DNA of 64,000 nucleotides from Microbacter margulisiae (GTDB lineage: Bacteria > Bacteroidota > Bacteroidia > Bacteroidales > Paludibacteraceae): contig NZ_JACHYB010000002.1 in the NCBI RefSeq assembly GCF_014192515.1, positions 1,116,001-1,180,000 of the forward strand. The letters are read 5' to 3'. Positions within the stretch are counted from its first letter, which is position 1, and each line of letters opens with the position of its first letter. Below, in pieces: positions 43,398 through 52,228 of the stretch. Both the position numbers and the translations under genes were made by a program. The notes beneath the pieces were generated by a model. That model made no database searches and was not told the origin of the DNA. It was given only the letters and a program-made list of their open reading frames with translations.

Positions 43398-44228
43398 TTA
43401 TTGTATATGTTTTGCCGCTTTTTTCAGGGCGTAAGTCTTGTCATAAAGGAACTTACCAAATATTTTCGGATCCTTAAAACGGTTTTGTTCTTCGACCGAA
43501 ATAGGTTCTCCTATCCGTAACCGGATAACTTTACCTTTTTTATTCACCACCTCCCTTGAGATAAACATCGACCTGATGATAGGATGAATAAGGCCTGTCA
43601 ATAAAAAAAACCAACTGTTATGCCCGTAAAAATAAATAGGGATAATAGGAACTTTTGCCTTCTGAATAAACTTTACAGAAGACAATTGCCATTCTCTGTC
43701 TCTTATTTTAAGGCGCTTATCGATATGCGAAACTTGTCCTGAGGGAAAGAAAAAAAGAGGATGACCTTCATCCAGCCATTTTCTTGCAACTCGTAATCCG
43801 GGAAGACTCGACCGGTTACTTGTGTTTTTTTGAAATGGATTTACAGGAATAAAGTAAGGAGAAAGTGGCTTTATAAAGCTTAGAAAAAAATTAGTCAATC
43901 CCTTAATGTCAGGTCTTACATCACGAAGAATCCGAATTATTGACATCCCGTCATATGTTCCGTAAGGATGATTTGAAACTGTTACAAATCTTTCGTTATC
44001 AATAAAATAGTGTATATTTTCCGGATTTTCGACAAAAGTATCTACGCCAAACGACCTAAAAATCTCATCTAAAAATTCATGATCATTGTAACTCTTACTT
44101 TGTGCAAGCAGACTTACAGAGTAAATTTTTTCCTGTGCAGTAATTTTGTAAATGATCCTGGCTATTTTTCTTCCCCACTTTTTTTCAAAAAACGGTGAGA
44201 CCTGACAAAATTCATCAAAACTAATCAC
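43398..44228 (-). CDS. Lysophospholipid acyltransferase-like (PlsC-fold) protein
   Basis: This 276-residue protein has the acyltransferase motif VSNHPYGTYDGM (H-x5-D form often seen in Bacteroidota hemolysin-type acyltransferases), FFPSGQVSHID (the E/S-G motif region) and VPIIPIYFYGHNSWFF. It probably transfers an acyl chain to a lysophospholipid or ornithine/serine-type lipid at the inner membrane. No strong transmembrane helix is present besides the hydrophobic stretch near FFLLTGLIHPIIRSMF. It is read after the Lrp-type regulator gene (6-bp gap). Confidence 0.82.
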   Translation of the reverse strand: MISFDEFCQVSPFFEKKWGRKIARIIYKITAQEKIYSVSLLAQSKSYNDHEFLDEIFRSFGVDTFVENPENIHYFIDNERFVTVSNHPYGTYDGMSIIRILRDVRPDIKGLTNFFLSFIKPLSPYFIPVNPFQKNTSNRSSLPGLRVARKWLDEGHPLFFFPSGQVSHIDKRLKIRDREWQLSSVKFIQKAKVPIIPIYFYGHNSWFFLLTGLIHPIIRSMFISREVVNKKGKVIRLRIGEPISVEEQNRFKDPKIFGKFLYDKTYALKKAAKHIQ

Positions 44229-44234
44229 GCACCT

Positions 44235-44729
44235 TTAATTTTTATCCTGTTCCGTATTTACCTCTTCTCCAAACACTGACAATTGTCTTCTGAAAATTTC
44301 CTCTAAAGAAAGCTGAAAGGTTTCAGTATTTGCAACCCCCGGAATAACAGCCAATTTATCCAGCAATAATCTTAGTAAATGACGGTTATCCTTAGCATAA
44401 ATTTTTATGAACATAGCATATTTTCCGGTTGTATAATGACACTCGACAACTTCGGGTATTTCCTTTATATGATTTACAACATCTTGAAATTCAACATTGC
44501 TTTTCAGTACAATTCCTATGTAGGCACATGTCTGATAACCTACTTTATATTGATCTATTACAAATTCAGAGCTACGTATAACACCTTGTTGCATTAGTTT
44601 TTGAACCCTTTGATGAATAGCAGCACCCGATACGTTACATTCACGTGCAATTTCCAGAAAAGGAGTTCTTGCATTCTGCGATATGAAATGCAATATCTTT
44701 TTATCTAGTTTATCCAAAACATGTCCCAT
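44235..44729 (-). CDS. Lrp/AsnC-family transcriptional regulator
   Basis: This 164-residue protein has an N-terminal HTH (LDKLDKKILHFISQNARTPFLEIARECNVSGAAIHQRVQKLMQQGVI, about residues 5-50) and a C-terminal RAM/AsnC ligand domain (TCAYIGIVLKSNVEFQDVVNHIKEIPEVVECHYTTGKYAMFIKIYAKDNRHLLRLL). Such regulators sense amino acids. A -7 box, TACATTTG, lies 23 bases upstream on the minus strand. The acyltransferase gene follows 6 bp later, so the two are co-transcribed. Confidence 0.93.
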   Translation of the reverse strand: MGHVLDKLDKKILHFISQNARTPFLEIARECNVSGAAIHQRVQKLMQQGVIRSSEFVIDQYKVGYQTCAYIGIVLKSNVEFQDVVNHIKEIPEVVECHYTTGKYAMFIKIYAKDNRHLLRLLLDKLAVIPGVANTETFQLSLEEIFRRQLSVFGEEVNTEQDKN

Positions 44730-44751
44730 AGCTTATTGTTTAAGTTTCTTG

Positions 44752-44759
44752 CAAATGTA
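44752..44759 (-). promoter_or_regulatory. -7 box TACATTTG for the Lrp-type gene
   Basis: This is an exact match to TAnnTTTG on the minus strand, 23 bases upstream of the start codon. Confidence 0.6.
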
Positions 44760-45022
44760 CTCTTTTTTACGAATAAAACAATATGGGATAACCATTTATG
44801 ATTCAAAATACTATAATTTACCGCCAAAAAAATCAAGTTGAAAATACTGTTGATTAGTTGTTATTAATTTGAGATATCTTTTTCATCAGAGTACTTGTTT
44901 TTGTTGCATATTTTCTTAAGCGAGCAATCAAATTTTTTTCCAAAAAGAGTTTTCAAAACTTATTCTGATTTCATCCACCCCTTTTTGAACTTACAGCAAT
45001 TGTAAAGAGGTAATTTTCTTGT

Positions 45023-45030
45023 TAACTTTG
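45023..45030 (+). promoter_or_regulatory. -7 box TAACTTTG for nadA
   Basis: This is an exact match to TAnnTTTG with a TTG 21 bases upstream. The long leader that follows carries the TTATCAACA-type repeats. Confidence 0.6.
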
Positions 45031-45045
45031 TACTTTATGAATATC

Positions 45046-45175
45046 TTGTTGATAACTTCATTGTCTCGTAAAAATAAATATTTTACAGTCATCAAAACCT
45101 GTTGATTTCTTCTTCAAAAATATATTTCTTTCATGAAATCACCTTTCTTTGAAAAGTTATCAGCATTATCAACAA
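45046..45175. repeat. DnaA-box-like repeats in the nadA leader
   Basis: TTGTTGATAA (45046-45055) faces its exact complement TTATCAACAA (45166-45175). The latter directly follows TTATCAGCA (45157-45165). Looser copies, TGTTGATTA and TGTTGATTT, lie at 44848 and 45102. TTATCAACA differs in one base from the bacterial DnaA box TTATCCACA. The arrangement could also be a leader-RNA structure. Confidence 0.35.
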
Positions 45176-45216
45176 TATATCATCATCAGAAACAAGTAAG
45201 ACTTTAGATTTAAAAT

Positions 45217-46203
45217 ATGAATATAAAAAATAGTTGGTTGATAAATGGATTTGCGGATGAACATATTGACGATTCAATTGATCTGGTGAGTGAAATAAAT
45301 CGATTGAAACAAGAAAAGAATGCTGTCATTTTAGCACACTATTACCAAAAGGATGAAATTCAGGATATTGCTGATGTTGTTGGCGATAGTTTGGCTTTAG
45401 CTCAACAGGCAACTCAATTAGAGGCTGATGTATTCGTGATGTCTGGTGTGCATTTTATGGCTGAAACAGTCAAAATTCTAAATCCATCCAAAAAAGTTTT
45501 GCTACCTGATATGCATGCAGGTTGTTCTTTAGCCGAAAGTTGTCCATATGACGATTTTAAGCTCTTTGTTGAGGCTCATCCTGATCATAAGGTAATTTCT
45601 TACGTCAATACCTCTGCGGCTGTAAAAACGCTTACTGACGTTGTGGTAACTTCAAGTAATGCCAGGCAGATTGTAGAAAGCTTTCCCAAAGATGAAAAAT
45701 TGATTTTTGCTCCTGATAGAAATTTAGGAAACTATATAAATAGCGTCACAGGACGCAATATGCTTTTATGGGACGGCGCCTGCCATGTCCATGAACAATT
45801 TTCATTGGAGAAGATTTTAGATCTGAAAAATCAATATCCACAGGCTAAAATTTTAGCACATCCCGAATGTCAGCGTGTTGTTTTAAACGTTGCTGATTAC
45901 ATCGGATCGACACTTGCTCTTCTGAATTATTCAAAAACATCCGATGCAACTCAATTTATCGTAGCCACTGAGAGCGGGATTCTTCATGAAATGAAAAAAG
46001 CATCTCCGCAAAAGGAGTTTATTCCTGCTCCTCCTTTGGACAGTACTTGCGGATGTAATGACTGTAACTTTATGAAAATGAATACACTAAAAAAAATGTA
46101 TTTATGTTTGAAAAATGAATTTCCTTTTATTGAGATTGATGAAACGGTTCGCTTAAAAGCAGAAAAACCTATTCGTAAAATGTTAGAAATGAGCAAAAAA
46201 TGA
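45217..46203 (+). CDS. nadA: Quinolinate synthase
   Basis: This 328-residue [4Fe-4S] enzyme condenses iminoaspartate with dihydroxyacetone phosphate in NAD synthesis. Marks are AVILAHYYQKDEIQDIADVVGDSLALAQQA (residues 36-65), VMSGVHFMAETVKIL, LPDMHAGCSLAESCP (first cluster Cys), HPECQRVVLNVADYIGST (second Cys) and STCGCNDCNFMKMNTL (third Cys). No nadB or nadC adjoins it. Alternative starts nearer the LVSEINRLK segment exist, but the ATG at 45217 is the first in frame after the promoter. Confidence 0.96.
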   Translation: MNIKNSWLINGFADEHIDDSIDLVSEINRLKQEKNAVILAHYYQKDEIQDIADVVGDSLALAQQATQLEADVFVMSGVHFMAETVKILNPSKKVLLPDMHAGCSLAESCPYDDFKLFVEAHPDHKVISYVNTSAAVKTLTDVVVTSSNARQIVESFPKDEKLIFAPDRNLGNYINSVTGRNMLLWDGACHVHEQFSLEKILDLKNQYPQAKILAHPECQRVVLNVADYIGSTLALLNYSKTSDATQFIVATESGILHEMKKASPQKEFIPAPPLDSTCGCNDCNFMKMNTLKKMYLCLKNEFPFIEIDETVRLKAEKPIRKMLEMSKK

Positions 46204-46295
46204 AAGTATGAGAAGGACATGTAAAGTACATTTATGAATATCATAATCTTGACATGTAAGCTCCATATTTCCTTTAACAATGAAATTTTTATCGT

Positions 46296-46943
46296 ATGAA
46301 AAGTAAAACTATATTTTTGATTGCCACTATTTTTTTTCTGCATTTTGGTATGGCAGAAAGCCAAACACTGGATGCTCGATGGCTTCACGCGATTAACACA
46401 CACACAACTCCATTTCTCAATAGCAGTAGTACCTTTTTATCCAATACGACTCCTTATGTGTCAGTCGGTCTCCCGGTTGTTTTGCTTGGAGTTGGATATT
46501 TAAGTAATGACGAATCACTAACAGAAGGCGGATGGTACATGGGTTCTTCGTTAGTAATATCAAGCTTTTTTACATTAGCTACGAAGTATGCTGTTGATAG
46601 ACCGCGTCCTTATGTTTCCTATCCGGGTTATATTCATCCTCGTGGGTTGGAAGGTAGTCCTTCGTTTCCGTCAGGACATACTTCTTTGGCTTTCAGTACA
46701 GCTACTTCGTTAAGTATGTATTGTCCAAAATGGTATGTTATTGTTCCTTCTTTTACATGGGCTGCTGCAGTGGGATATAGCCGTATGAACGAAGGAGTGC
46801 ATTATCCATCGGATGTATTGGTTGGCGCTGTTTTTGGAGCTGGGAGTGCTTGGTTGACTTTTAAATTGAATAAATGGCTCAACAAACCTGTTCAACGTGT
46901 GTCACATCATACTTTGAGATGGTTTCATCATGCAGATAAATAA
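46296..46943 (+). CDS. PAP2-family membrane phosphatase
   Basis: This 215-residue protein has a signal-like first helix and the PAP2 phosphatase signature: KYAVDRPRPYV (K-x6-RP), PSFPSGHTSLAFS (PSGH) and SRMNEGVHYPSDVLVGAVFG (SR-x5-H-x3-D). These proteins dephosphorylate lipid phosphates such as undecaprenyl pyrophosphate, phosphatidate or lipid A phosphate at the outer face of the inner membrane or periplasm. The exact substrate is unknown. It converges on the U32 gene with a 9-bp gap. Confidence 0.93.
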   Translation: MKSKTIFLIATIFFLHFGMAESQTLDARWLHAINTHTTPFLNSSSTFLSNTTPYVSVGLPVVLLGVGYLSNDESLTEGGWYMGSSLVISSFFTLATKYAVDRPRPYVSYPGYIHPRGLEGSPSFPSGHTSLAFSTATSLSMYCPKWYVIVPSFTWAAAVGYSRMNEGVHYPSDVLVGAVFGAGSAWLTFKLNKWLNKPVQRVSHHTLRWFHHADK

Positions 46944-46952
46944 AAATATTGA

Positions 46953-48206
46953 CTATTTTTTTCCCGGAATGACGTCGATCCATTTATAGATTTTGTCGTT
47001 ACGATGTACTTTTTCAGCGACAGGAAGAGAAAAATAGGTACCTTTTTTTGCCGATTCCACAGGTTGCAAATCGACTCTGATTTCATTTACTTTTTCAAGC
47101 TGGCTTCCTGTTGTTGCGCCAACGAACAGTAATTCGTCTCCTATGTTGACTTCGTTTGTTTCTATAACGCATTCGGCAACACCAATTTGATTAAAATAAT
47201 TGGTAACTTTACCAATGTAGAGTTTTCGCTTGGTGGCTTCAGAACCATAATTTTTACTCCATTCACCCAACCGTTGTCCTAAATAATATCCATTCCAAAA
47301 GCCTCTGTTGAAAACTTGCTTGAGACGCCTGTCCCATTCTGCAATTTTTTCATCTGTGAATGAATTGTCCAAATAAGCAATTATTGCTTCTTTATAGCAG
47401 GAGGCAACTGTTCTTACATATTCGGCGCTGCGTGCTCTTCCTTCTATTTTGAAAACAGTAACGCCGGCATCAATCATTTTATTGAGGAAATGGATTGTTT
47501 TCAGATCTTTAGGAGACATAATGTATTCATTATCTATCTCTAATTCAATATCTGAATCTTTGTCCTTTACCGTATAGCCTCTGCGACAAACCTGCATACA
47601 TTCGCCCCGGTTAGCGGAAGCATTCATTTCATGAAGACTTAAATAGCATTTTCCAGACACGGCCATGCAAAGTGCACCATGGGCAAACATTTCAATTCGG
47701 ACATGCTGATTATTTTTTCCTCTTATATTTTCATTGATAATTTGCTGATGGATAGCAGAAACCTGATCTAAATTAAGTTCCCTCGCTAAAACAACGACAG
47801 TGGCAAATTGTGCATAGAATTTTAATGCATCGATATTTGAAATGTTTAACTGAGTTGAAAGATGAACTTCCAGTCCGATCTGATTGGCATATTGCATGGC
47901 TGCAATGTCCGATGCTATGATAGCTGACACACCCGATTCTTTTGCTTTATCAGCGATCTTATGCATAAGCGAGATATCCTTATCATAAAGGACGGTATTT
48001 AAAGTCAGGTAGCTTTTAATGCCATTCTCTTTGCAAATAGATACAATCGTACTTAAATCATTTATGGTAAAGTTATTGGATGAGCGTGAACGCATATTGA
48101 GGTTTTCTATTCCAAAATAGATGGAATCGGCGCCTCCTTGTATGGCTGCCGTAAGTGATTCCCAGGAACCAACAGGAGCCATTATTTCAAAATCAGATAA
48201 TTGCAT
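46953..48206 (-). CDS. U32-family protein (TrhP/YegQ-like tRNA hydroxylation factor)
   Basis: This 417-residue protein belongs to family U32. Conserved parts are MAPVGSWESLTAAIQGGADSIYFG (residues 10-33), LSTQLNISN, RIEMFAHGALCMAVSGKCYLS and NRGECMQVCRRGY, whose cysteines form the iron-sulfur site, and FKIEGRARSAEYV. Members formerly called collagenases act in prephenate-dependent 5-hydroxyuridine formation on tRNA (TrhP/YegQ) or rRNA (RlhA). Linkage to mnmA, another wobble-uridine enzyme gene 28 bp upstream, fits a tRNA role. Confidence 0.88.
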   Translation of the reverse strand: MQLSDFEIMAPVGSWESLTAAIQGGADSIYFGIENLNMRSRSSNNFTINDLSTIVSICKENGIKSYLTLNTVLYDKDISLMHKIADKAKESGVSAIIASDIAAMQYANQIGLEVHLSTQLNISNIDALKFYAQFATVVVLARELNLDQVSAIHQQIINENIRGKNNQHVRIEMFAHGALCMAVSGKCYLSLHEMNASANRGECMQVCRRGYTVKDKDSDIELEIDNEYIMSPKDLKTIHFLNKMIDAGVTVFKIEGRARSAEYVRTVASCYKEAIIAYLDNSFTDEKIAEWDRRLKQVFNRGFWNGYYLGQRLGEWSKNYGSEATKRKLYIGKVTNYFNQIGVAECVIETNEVNIGDELLFVGATTGSQLEKVNEIRVDLQPVESAKKGTYFSLPVAEKVHRNDKIYKWIDVIPGKK

Positions 48207-48234
48207 AAGCTATATTTTCATTTTTGTAAGTGAG

Positions 48235-49302
48235 TTATTCTATAATCATCCCGCTTCCCAAACAAAGGCGCGAATCGCTGTCATAAATAACTCCGAATTG
48301 TCCGGCTGCAATGCCTTGAATTTTTTCTTCCGATTGAATCCGAAAAATATCATTTATTTTTTTCAATTTTCCTCTGGTAAATTCCGGAGTGTGACGAATC
48401 TTAAATGTAATCTCTTTTTCATCCTGAAAATCTCCCCAGATATCTTCGGTTATATATTGGAATCCTCGTAGATTAATTGTTTTTCCATATTGTGTTTCAG
48501 GATCATATCCGTTTGAAACATATAGAATATTTTCCTCTGGATTTTTTTTCACTACAAACCAGGGACCTCCGCTTAATCCCAAGCCTTTTCGTTGACCGAT
48601 GGTGTGAAACCAGTATCCTTTGTGCTTACCTACAATCCGTCCGGTTTCAAGCTCTACGATCAATCCTTCTTTTTCTCCCAGATAACGACGGATAAAATCA
48701 TTGTAATTGATTTTTCCAAGGAAACAAATTCCCTGGCTGTCTTTACGTTGTGCACTTGGAAGTTGCGCAGCTACTGCAATTTCACGCACTTCCTTTTTTT
48801 GAAGATGGCCGATAGGAAACATTAGTTTACTTACCTGCAAGTAATTAATCTGTCCTAAAAAATAAGTTTGATCTTTTACATGGTCTGCTGCCGTTGAAAG
48901 ATAGGTTTTATCATTGATAATGGTGGTGGTGGCATAATGTCCAGTAGCTATTTTATCAAATTCTTTTCCCCATTTTTGTTCAAATGATCCGAACTTAATC
49001 AGCTTGTTACACATCATGTCTGGATTTGGAGTCAGGCCGCGTTTTACAGCATCAATAGTATAGCTGACTACATTTTCCCAATATTCTTCATGTAGCGAAA
49101 CAATTTCAAAGCGGCAACCATATTTTTTTGCTATAAACGATGTAATTTCAATGTCTTCCTCAGATGGGCAGTCAACAAATCCGTCTTTTTCTTCCATCCC
49201 GATTTGGATATAGAAGATGGTGGGGTCATATCCTGCTTCTTTTAGCAAATGAACCATTACTGAACTGTCAACGCCTCCTGAAACTAAAGCCGCAATATTC
49301 AT
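48235..49302 (-). CDS. mnmA: tRNA 2-thiouridine(34) synthase
   Basis: This 355-residue enzyme thiolates wobble uridine in Lys, Glu and Gln tRNAs. Visible marks are the PP-loop [22 protein letters not shown] (residues 4-25), [13 protein letters not shown] (first catalytic Cys), [24 protein letters not shown] (second Cys region) and [19 protein letters not shown]. It lies in one unit with the U32 gene. A -7 box, TACTTTTG, is at 49390-49397. Confidence 0.96.
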   Translation of the reverse strand: MNIAALVSGGVDSSVMVHLLKEAGYDPTIFYIQIGMEEKDGFVDCPSEEDIEITSFIAKKYGCRFEIVSLHEEYWENVVSYTIDAVKRGLTPNPDMMCNKLIKFGSFEQKWGKEFDKIATGHYATTTIINDKTYLSTAADHVKDQTYFLGQINYLQVSKLMFPIGHLQKKEVREIAVAAQLPSAQRKDSQGICFLGKINYNDFIRRYLGEKEGLIVELETGRIVGKHKGYWFHTIGQRKGLGLSGGPWFVVKKNPEENILYVSNGYDPETQYGKTINLRGFQYITEDIWGDFQDEKEITFKIRHTPEFTRGKLKKINDIFRIQSEEKIQGIAAGQFGVIYDSDSRLCLGSGMIIE

Positions 49303-49389
49303 GAATAATTGATATCTATTTCTATTTTATTGATTTTAAGTAATATAATTCCTTATGAAAAATAGCTGGAATCTATATTTTTGAATTTG

Positions 49390-49397
49390 CAAAAGTA
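49390..49397 (-). promoter_or_regulatory. -7 box TACTTTTG for mnmA
   Basis: This is a match to TAnnTTTG on the minus strand, 88 bases upstream of the mnmA start. Confidence 0.5.
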
Positions 49398-49584
49398 CGG
49401 AAAAAAGCTGTATCTTTACCATCCGTTCTGTATCTCAATCTATTATCATAAATAGCATGAATGTAAAATAAATGATCAAAAAATAGGTATCGTGACATTT
49501 ATGGTAGGCGAGGGGACGAATTATTATGCGATACAAATTCAATAAGCACATTCTGTTTTAATCAAATCATTAAAGTATACTCAC

Positions 49585-50175
49585 ATGAAAAAGGGAGTCG
49601 TAGCATTAGTAATCGTAGTTGCTGTCTTGGCAATATTTGTGTTTTGGAGTATTGGTACCTACAACAACCTGGTTTCTCAGGATGAAGCTGTTAAATCACA
49701 ATGGGGAAATGTTGAAAACGTATACCAAAGGCGTGCTGATTTGATCCCGAACCTGGTGGCAACAGTAAAAGGATATGCAACACATGAAGAAAAAACATTG
49801 ACTGAAGTTGTCGAAGCACGTGCTAAAGCTACCCAGATTACAATTGATCCTTCCAAATTGAACGCGACAAATGTGGCTGCATTCGAAAAAGCCCAATCGG
49901 GTTTATCCAGTGCTTTATCCCGTTTGATGGTAACAGTGGAACGGTATCCTGATTTGAAAGCAAATCAGAATTTTTTAGATTTGCAATCGCAGTTGGAAGG
50001 AACCGAAAACCGTATTGCTGTTGAACGTCGAAAATACAATGAAGTAGCACAGCAATTCAACACGCAGATTCGTAGTTTCCCAGCTAATATGGTTGCCGGT
50101 CTTGGTAATTTCCAGGCAAAAGGCTATTTCACAGCTACGCAGGAAGCTCAAACCGCGCCTGTTGTTAAATTTTAG
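49585..50175 (+). CDS. lemA: LemA family membrane protein
   Basis: This 196-residue protein has one N-terminal membrane helix (residues 4-25, VVALVIVVAVLAIFVFWSIGTYN) followed by a long helical domain with the LemA pattern YNNLVSQDEAVKSQWGNVENVYQRRADLIPNLVATVKGYATHEEKTL and VAVERRKYNEVAQQFN-type segments. The exact function is unknown; LemA is thought to work with TPM-domain proteins. The two TPM genes that follow within about 30 bp form one operon with it. Confidence 0.94.
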   Translation: MKKGVVALVIVVAVLAIFVFWSIGTYNNLVSQDEAVKSQWGNVENVYQRRADLIPNLVATVKGYATHEEKTLTEVVEARAKATQITIDPSKLNATNVAAFEKAQSGLSSALSRLMVTVERYPDLKANQNFLDLQSQLEGTENRIAVERRKYNEVAQQFNTQIRSFPANMVAGLGNFQAKGYFTATQEAQTAPVVKF

Positions 50176-50207
50176 ACTGTTCTCAAATCATATAAAATGA
50201 TGAAAAC

Positions 50208-50645
50208 ATGGATGTAAGTCATTTCTTTTCAAAAGATCAGCAGGATGCTATTCTGAATGCAATCGTCGAAGCGGAGTTGAATACATCTGGCGAAATTAGG
50301 GTACATATTGAATCTTATTGCAATGGTGATCCCTTGAAACGTGCTGTTTCATTATTCCATTCTCTTGGCATGCATAAAACAAAACTGCATAATGGTGTGT
50401 TGTTTTACATAGCCTTGAAAAGTCATAAATTGGCAATAATAGGAGATACGGCGATTCATCACCATGTCAGCCAGTCGTTTTGGGATGAACAATCGGCAAA
50501 TATGATGAAATTATTTGCTGAAAATCATTATACTGAAGCTTTGATAGCTTCCATTTTAGCTACAGGTGAAAAATTAAAAGAACATTTTCCTCATCAGGAA
50601 TCGGACGTGAACGAACTCCCTGACGAAATTTCTTTCGGTTCCTAA
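50208..50645 (+). CDS. Soluble TPM-domain protein
   Basis: This 145-residue TPM-fold protein has no signal peptide or membrane helix. It keeps the TPM pattern: FSKDQQDAILNAIVEAELNTSGEIRVHIESYC, TKLHNGVLFYIALKSHKLAIIGDTAIHHHVSQSFWDE and NHYTEALIASILATGEKLKEHFP. TPM proteins were first described as photosystem maintenance phosphatases in plants; the bacterial function is not settled. It lies between lemA and a longer membrane TPM gene with gaps of 32 and 4 bases. Confidence 0.88.
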   Translation: MDVSHFFSKDQQDAILNAIVEAELNTSGEIRVHIESYCNGDPLKRAVSLFHSLGMHKTKLHNGVLFYIALKSHKLAIIGDTAIHHHVSQSFWDEQSANMMKLFAENHYTEALIASILATGEKLKEHFPHQESDVNELPDEISFGS

Positions 50646-50649
50646 TCGC

Positions 50650-51447
50650 ATGAATTTTATGAAATATACATTCCCAAAAAGAATATTGTTCTTGTTTTTG
50701 TTCACAGGAATAGTTATGTCTGTTTTTGCTCAGTCTGATTTTCCCAAACGTCCCGAACCACCCCGTTTGGTAAACGATTTGGCCGGCATATTTACACCTG
50801 AACAAGCTTCGTATCTGGAGAAAAAACTGGTTAATTACAACGATTCTACCTCTACTCAGATAGCTATTGTCACCATGAACAACCTGTATGGCTATGATAT
50901 AACCGATTTTACGGATCAGTTGGCTCAAAAATGGGGCGTTGGTCGTAAGGGAATTGATAATGGCTTAATGATCCTCATAAAACCAAAAACATCGGATTCA
51001 GATCGCGGTTATGTAAGAATCTCGGTAGGCTATGGACTGGAACCTACAATTACAGACGCTATCTCTTCGCAGTTAATTCACCAGATAATGATTCCTGCAT
51101 TTGAACAAAACCAATATTTTCAAGGGGTTGATTCTGCTACAAATGTCATTATCGGGTTATGTTCGGGTCTTTATAAGGCAAGCCCGCTGAAAGCTAAAAA
51201 AAATGACTCCTCAGAATTGGTGATTTTGTTGATCATGTTGATTGTCTTTTTCATCTCTTTCCTAAGACGTAATCATTTCCATCATTTCGGCAGCTCCGGA
51301 ACGAGTGGGGGAGCCCCATTCATCTTCTTTCCTGGCTTTTTTGGCTCTGGAGGCGATTCCGGCTTTGGTGGTGGTAGCGACGGTGGCGGCTTCGGAGGCT
51401 TTGGTGGCGGAGGCTTTGGTGGTGGAGGAGCAAGCGGAAGCTGGTAA
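50650..51447 (+). CDS. Membrane TPM-domain (YgcG-type) protein with glycine-rich tail
   Basis: This 265-residue protein has a signal peptide (to about residue 28, VMSVFAQ), a periplasmic TPM domain (about 40-170: VNDLAGIFTPEQASYLEKKLVNYNDSTSTQIAIVTMNNLYGYDITDFTDQLAQKWGVGRKGIDNGLMILI, VRISVGYGLEPTITDAISSQLI) and one membrane helix (about 193-207, ELVILLIMLIVFFISFL). The C-terminus is a low-complexity Gly/Phe/Ser tail ending GGGASGSW, the usual ending of YgcG proteins. It completes the LemA-TPM-TPM operon, which is conserved in Bacteroidota but of unknown purpose. Confidence 0.92.
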   Translation: MNFMKYTFPKRILFLFLFTGIVMSVFAQSDFPKRPEPPRLVNDLAGIFTPEQASYLEKKLVNYNDSTSTQIAIVTMNNLYGYDITDFTDQLAQKWGVGRKGIDNGLMILIKPKTSDSDRGYVRISVGYGLEPTITDAISSQLIHQIMIPAFEQNQYFQGVDSATNVIIGLCSGLYKASPLKAKKNDSSELVILLIMLIVFFISFLRRNHFHHFGSSGTSGGAPFIFFPGFFGSGGDSGFGGGSDGGGFGGFGGGGFGGGGASGSW

Positions 51448-51481
51448 CCTTCCTGTTCCTCTTTTGCTCAGCAAATCATGG

Positions 51482-52228
51482 TTATTTCCTTTCTAAGTAA
51501 CCTGCAACATTCAGAAAATTCAGAAAGAACTGTTTGCCGGCTTTATGATAATCTGCCCATAGATTCTTAAAATCATCTTGGTATTGGTTCTTGTCAATAG
51601 TTTTAAAATCAACTATATCTTCCATCCATTGTCCAAATAGAGATTGGGTTAATTCAATGTGCCCCTGGATTCCGTAGCTGTTATTGCCAACTTTTACCAA
51701 TTGATTTATACATCCGTTTCCTTTCCCTAAAAGCTGCATTGAATCTGTTGTCACAACTGTCTCTCCATGCAAATGAAAGATCGGAAACTCGTCATCGATT
51801 GCCTGCAAAAGGGGATCATTTTTGCAGGCTTCGGATAGCTTTATTTTAAAAAACTCTTCCTGGCTCTTTCTGAATCCGATCTCTTTTTCTTTGCATTGAA
51901 TGACGCTTCCTCCTGCAGCTTTTACCAGTGTTTGTAACCCCAGACACACCCCAAGATAAGGTATTTCTGCCGCTAATGTATCTTTAATCGTTATGAGTTC
52001 CTGAATCATAACATCTGTTGCATCGTTAGCACTGCTTGGCCCGCCCATCACTATGATGGCTCCAAAATTTGTCGTTGGCGGAAGATTTTCTTTCTTTTCA
52101 AGGTCAGCAACCTGATATGGAATGGAGTTTTCTTTTAATAATTCTTCAAAAAGACCTGCCGACTCAGCAGTAGCATTTTGAATAATCAAAACGGGTTTAT
52201 TATTCGATGCGGCCATGATATTGTTCAT
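51482..52228 (-). CDS. Class I glutamine amidotransferase-domain protein
   Basis: This 248-residue protein is a stand-alone GATase1 fold. The nucleophile is in PYLGVCLGLQTLVKAAGG (C95), and GIQGHIELT supplies H190 and E192. GAIIVMGGPSSAND is the oxyanion-side loop and FHLHGETV precedes the catalytic His. Such proteins (GMP synthase-like GATase) often act on gamma-glutamyl compounds or have lost a partner. The start at 52228 overlaps the deaminase gene's 3' end by 29 bases; an in-frame ATG at 52216 gives 17. The overlap implies translational coupling with purine salvage. Confidence 0.87.
   Translation of the reverse strand: MNNIMAASNNKPVLIIQNATAESAGLFEELLKENSIPYQVADLEKKENLPPTTNFGAIIVMGGPSSANDATDVMIQELITIKDTLAAEIPYLGVCLGLQTLVKAAGGSVIQCKEKEIGFRKSQEEFFKIKLSEACKNDPLLQAIDDEFPIFHLHGETVVTTDSMQLLGKGNGCINQLVKVGNNSYGIQGHIELTQSLFGQWMEDIVDFKTIDKNQYQDDFKNLWADYHKAGKQFFLNFLNVAGYLERK

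Larger units (their letters stand above)
44730..45216. other. 487-bp AT-rich divergent region with promoters and DnaA-box-like 9-mers
   Basis: There is no gene here. It contains the minus-strand -7 box TACATTTG (44752-44759) for the Lrp gene and the plus-strand box TAACTTTG (45023-45030, with TTG at 44999-45001 in the -33 area) for nadA, giving nadA a leader near 180 bases. Within the leader and just upstream lie repeats of TGTTGATAA and its complement TTATCAACA, one base from the DnaA box (separate entry). Confidence 0.55.

Noticed and set aside
45031..45216. Riboswitch in the nadA leader
   Set aside because: The leader has inverted TTATCAACA repeats but no conserved core of a known riboswitch class that I can recognise.
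51262..51496. Open frames opposite and beside the glycine-rich tail of the TPM gene
   Set aside because: They arise from the repetitive GGT/GGC codons of the tail and have no start signal.
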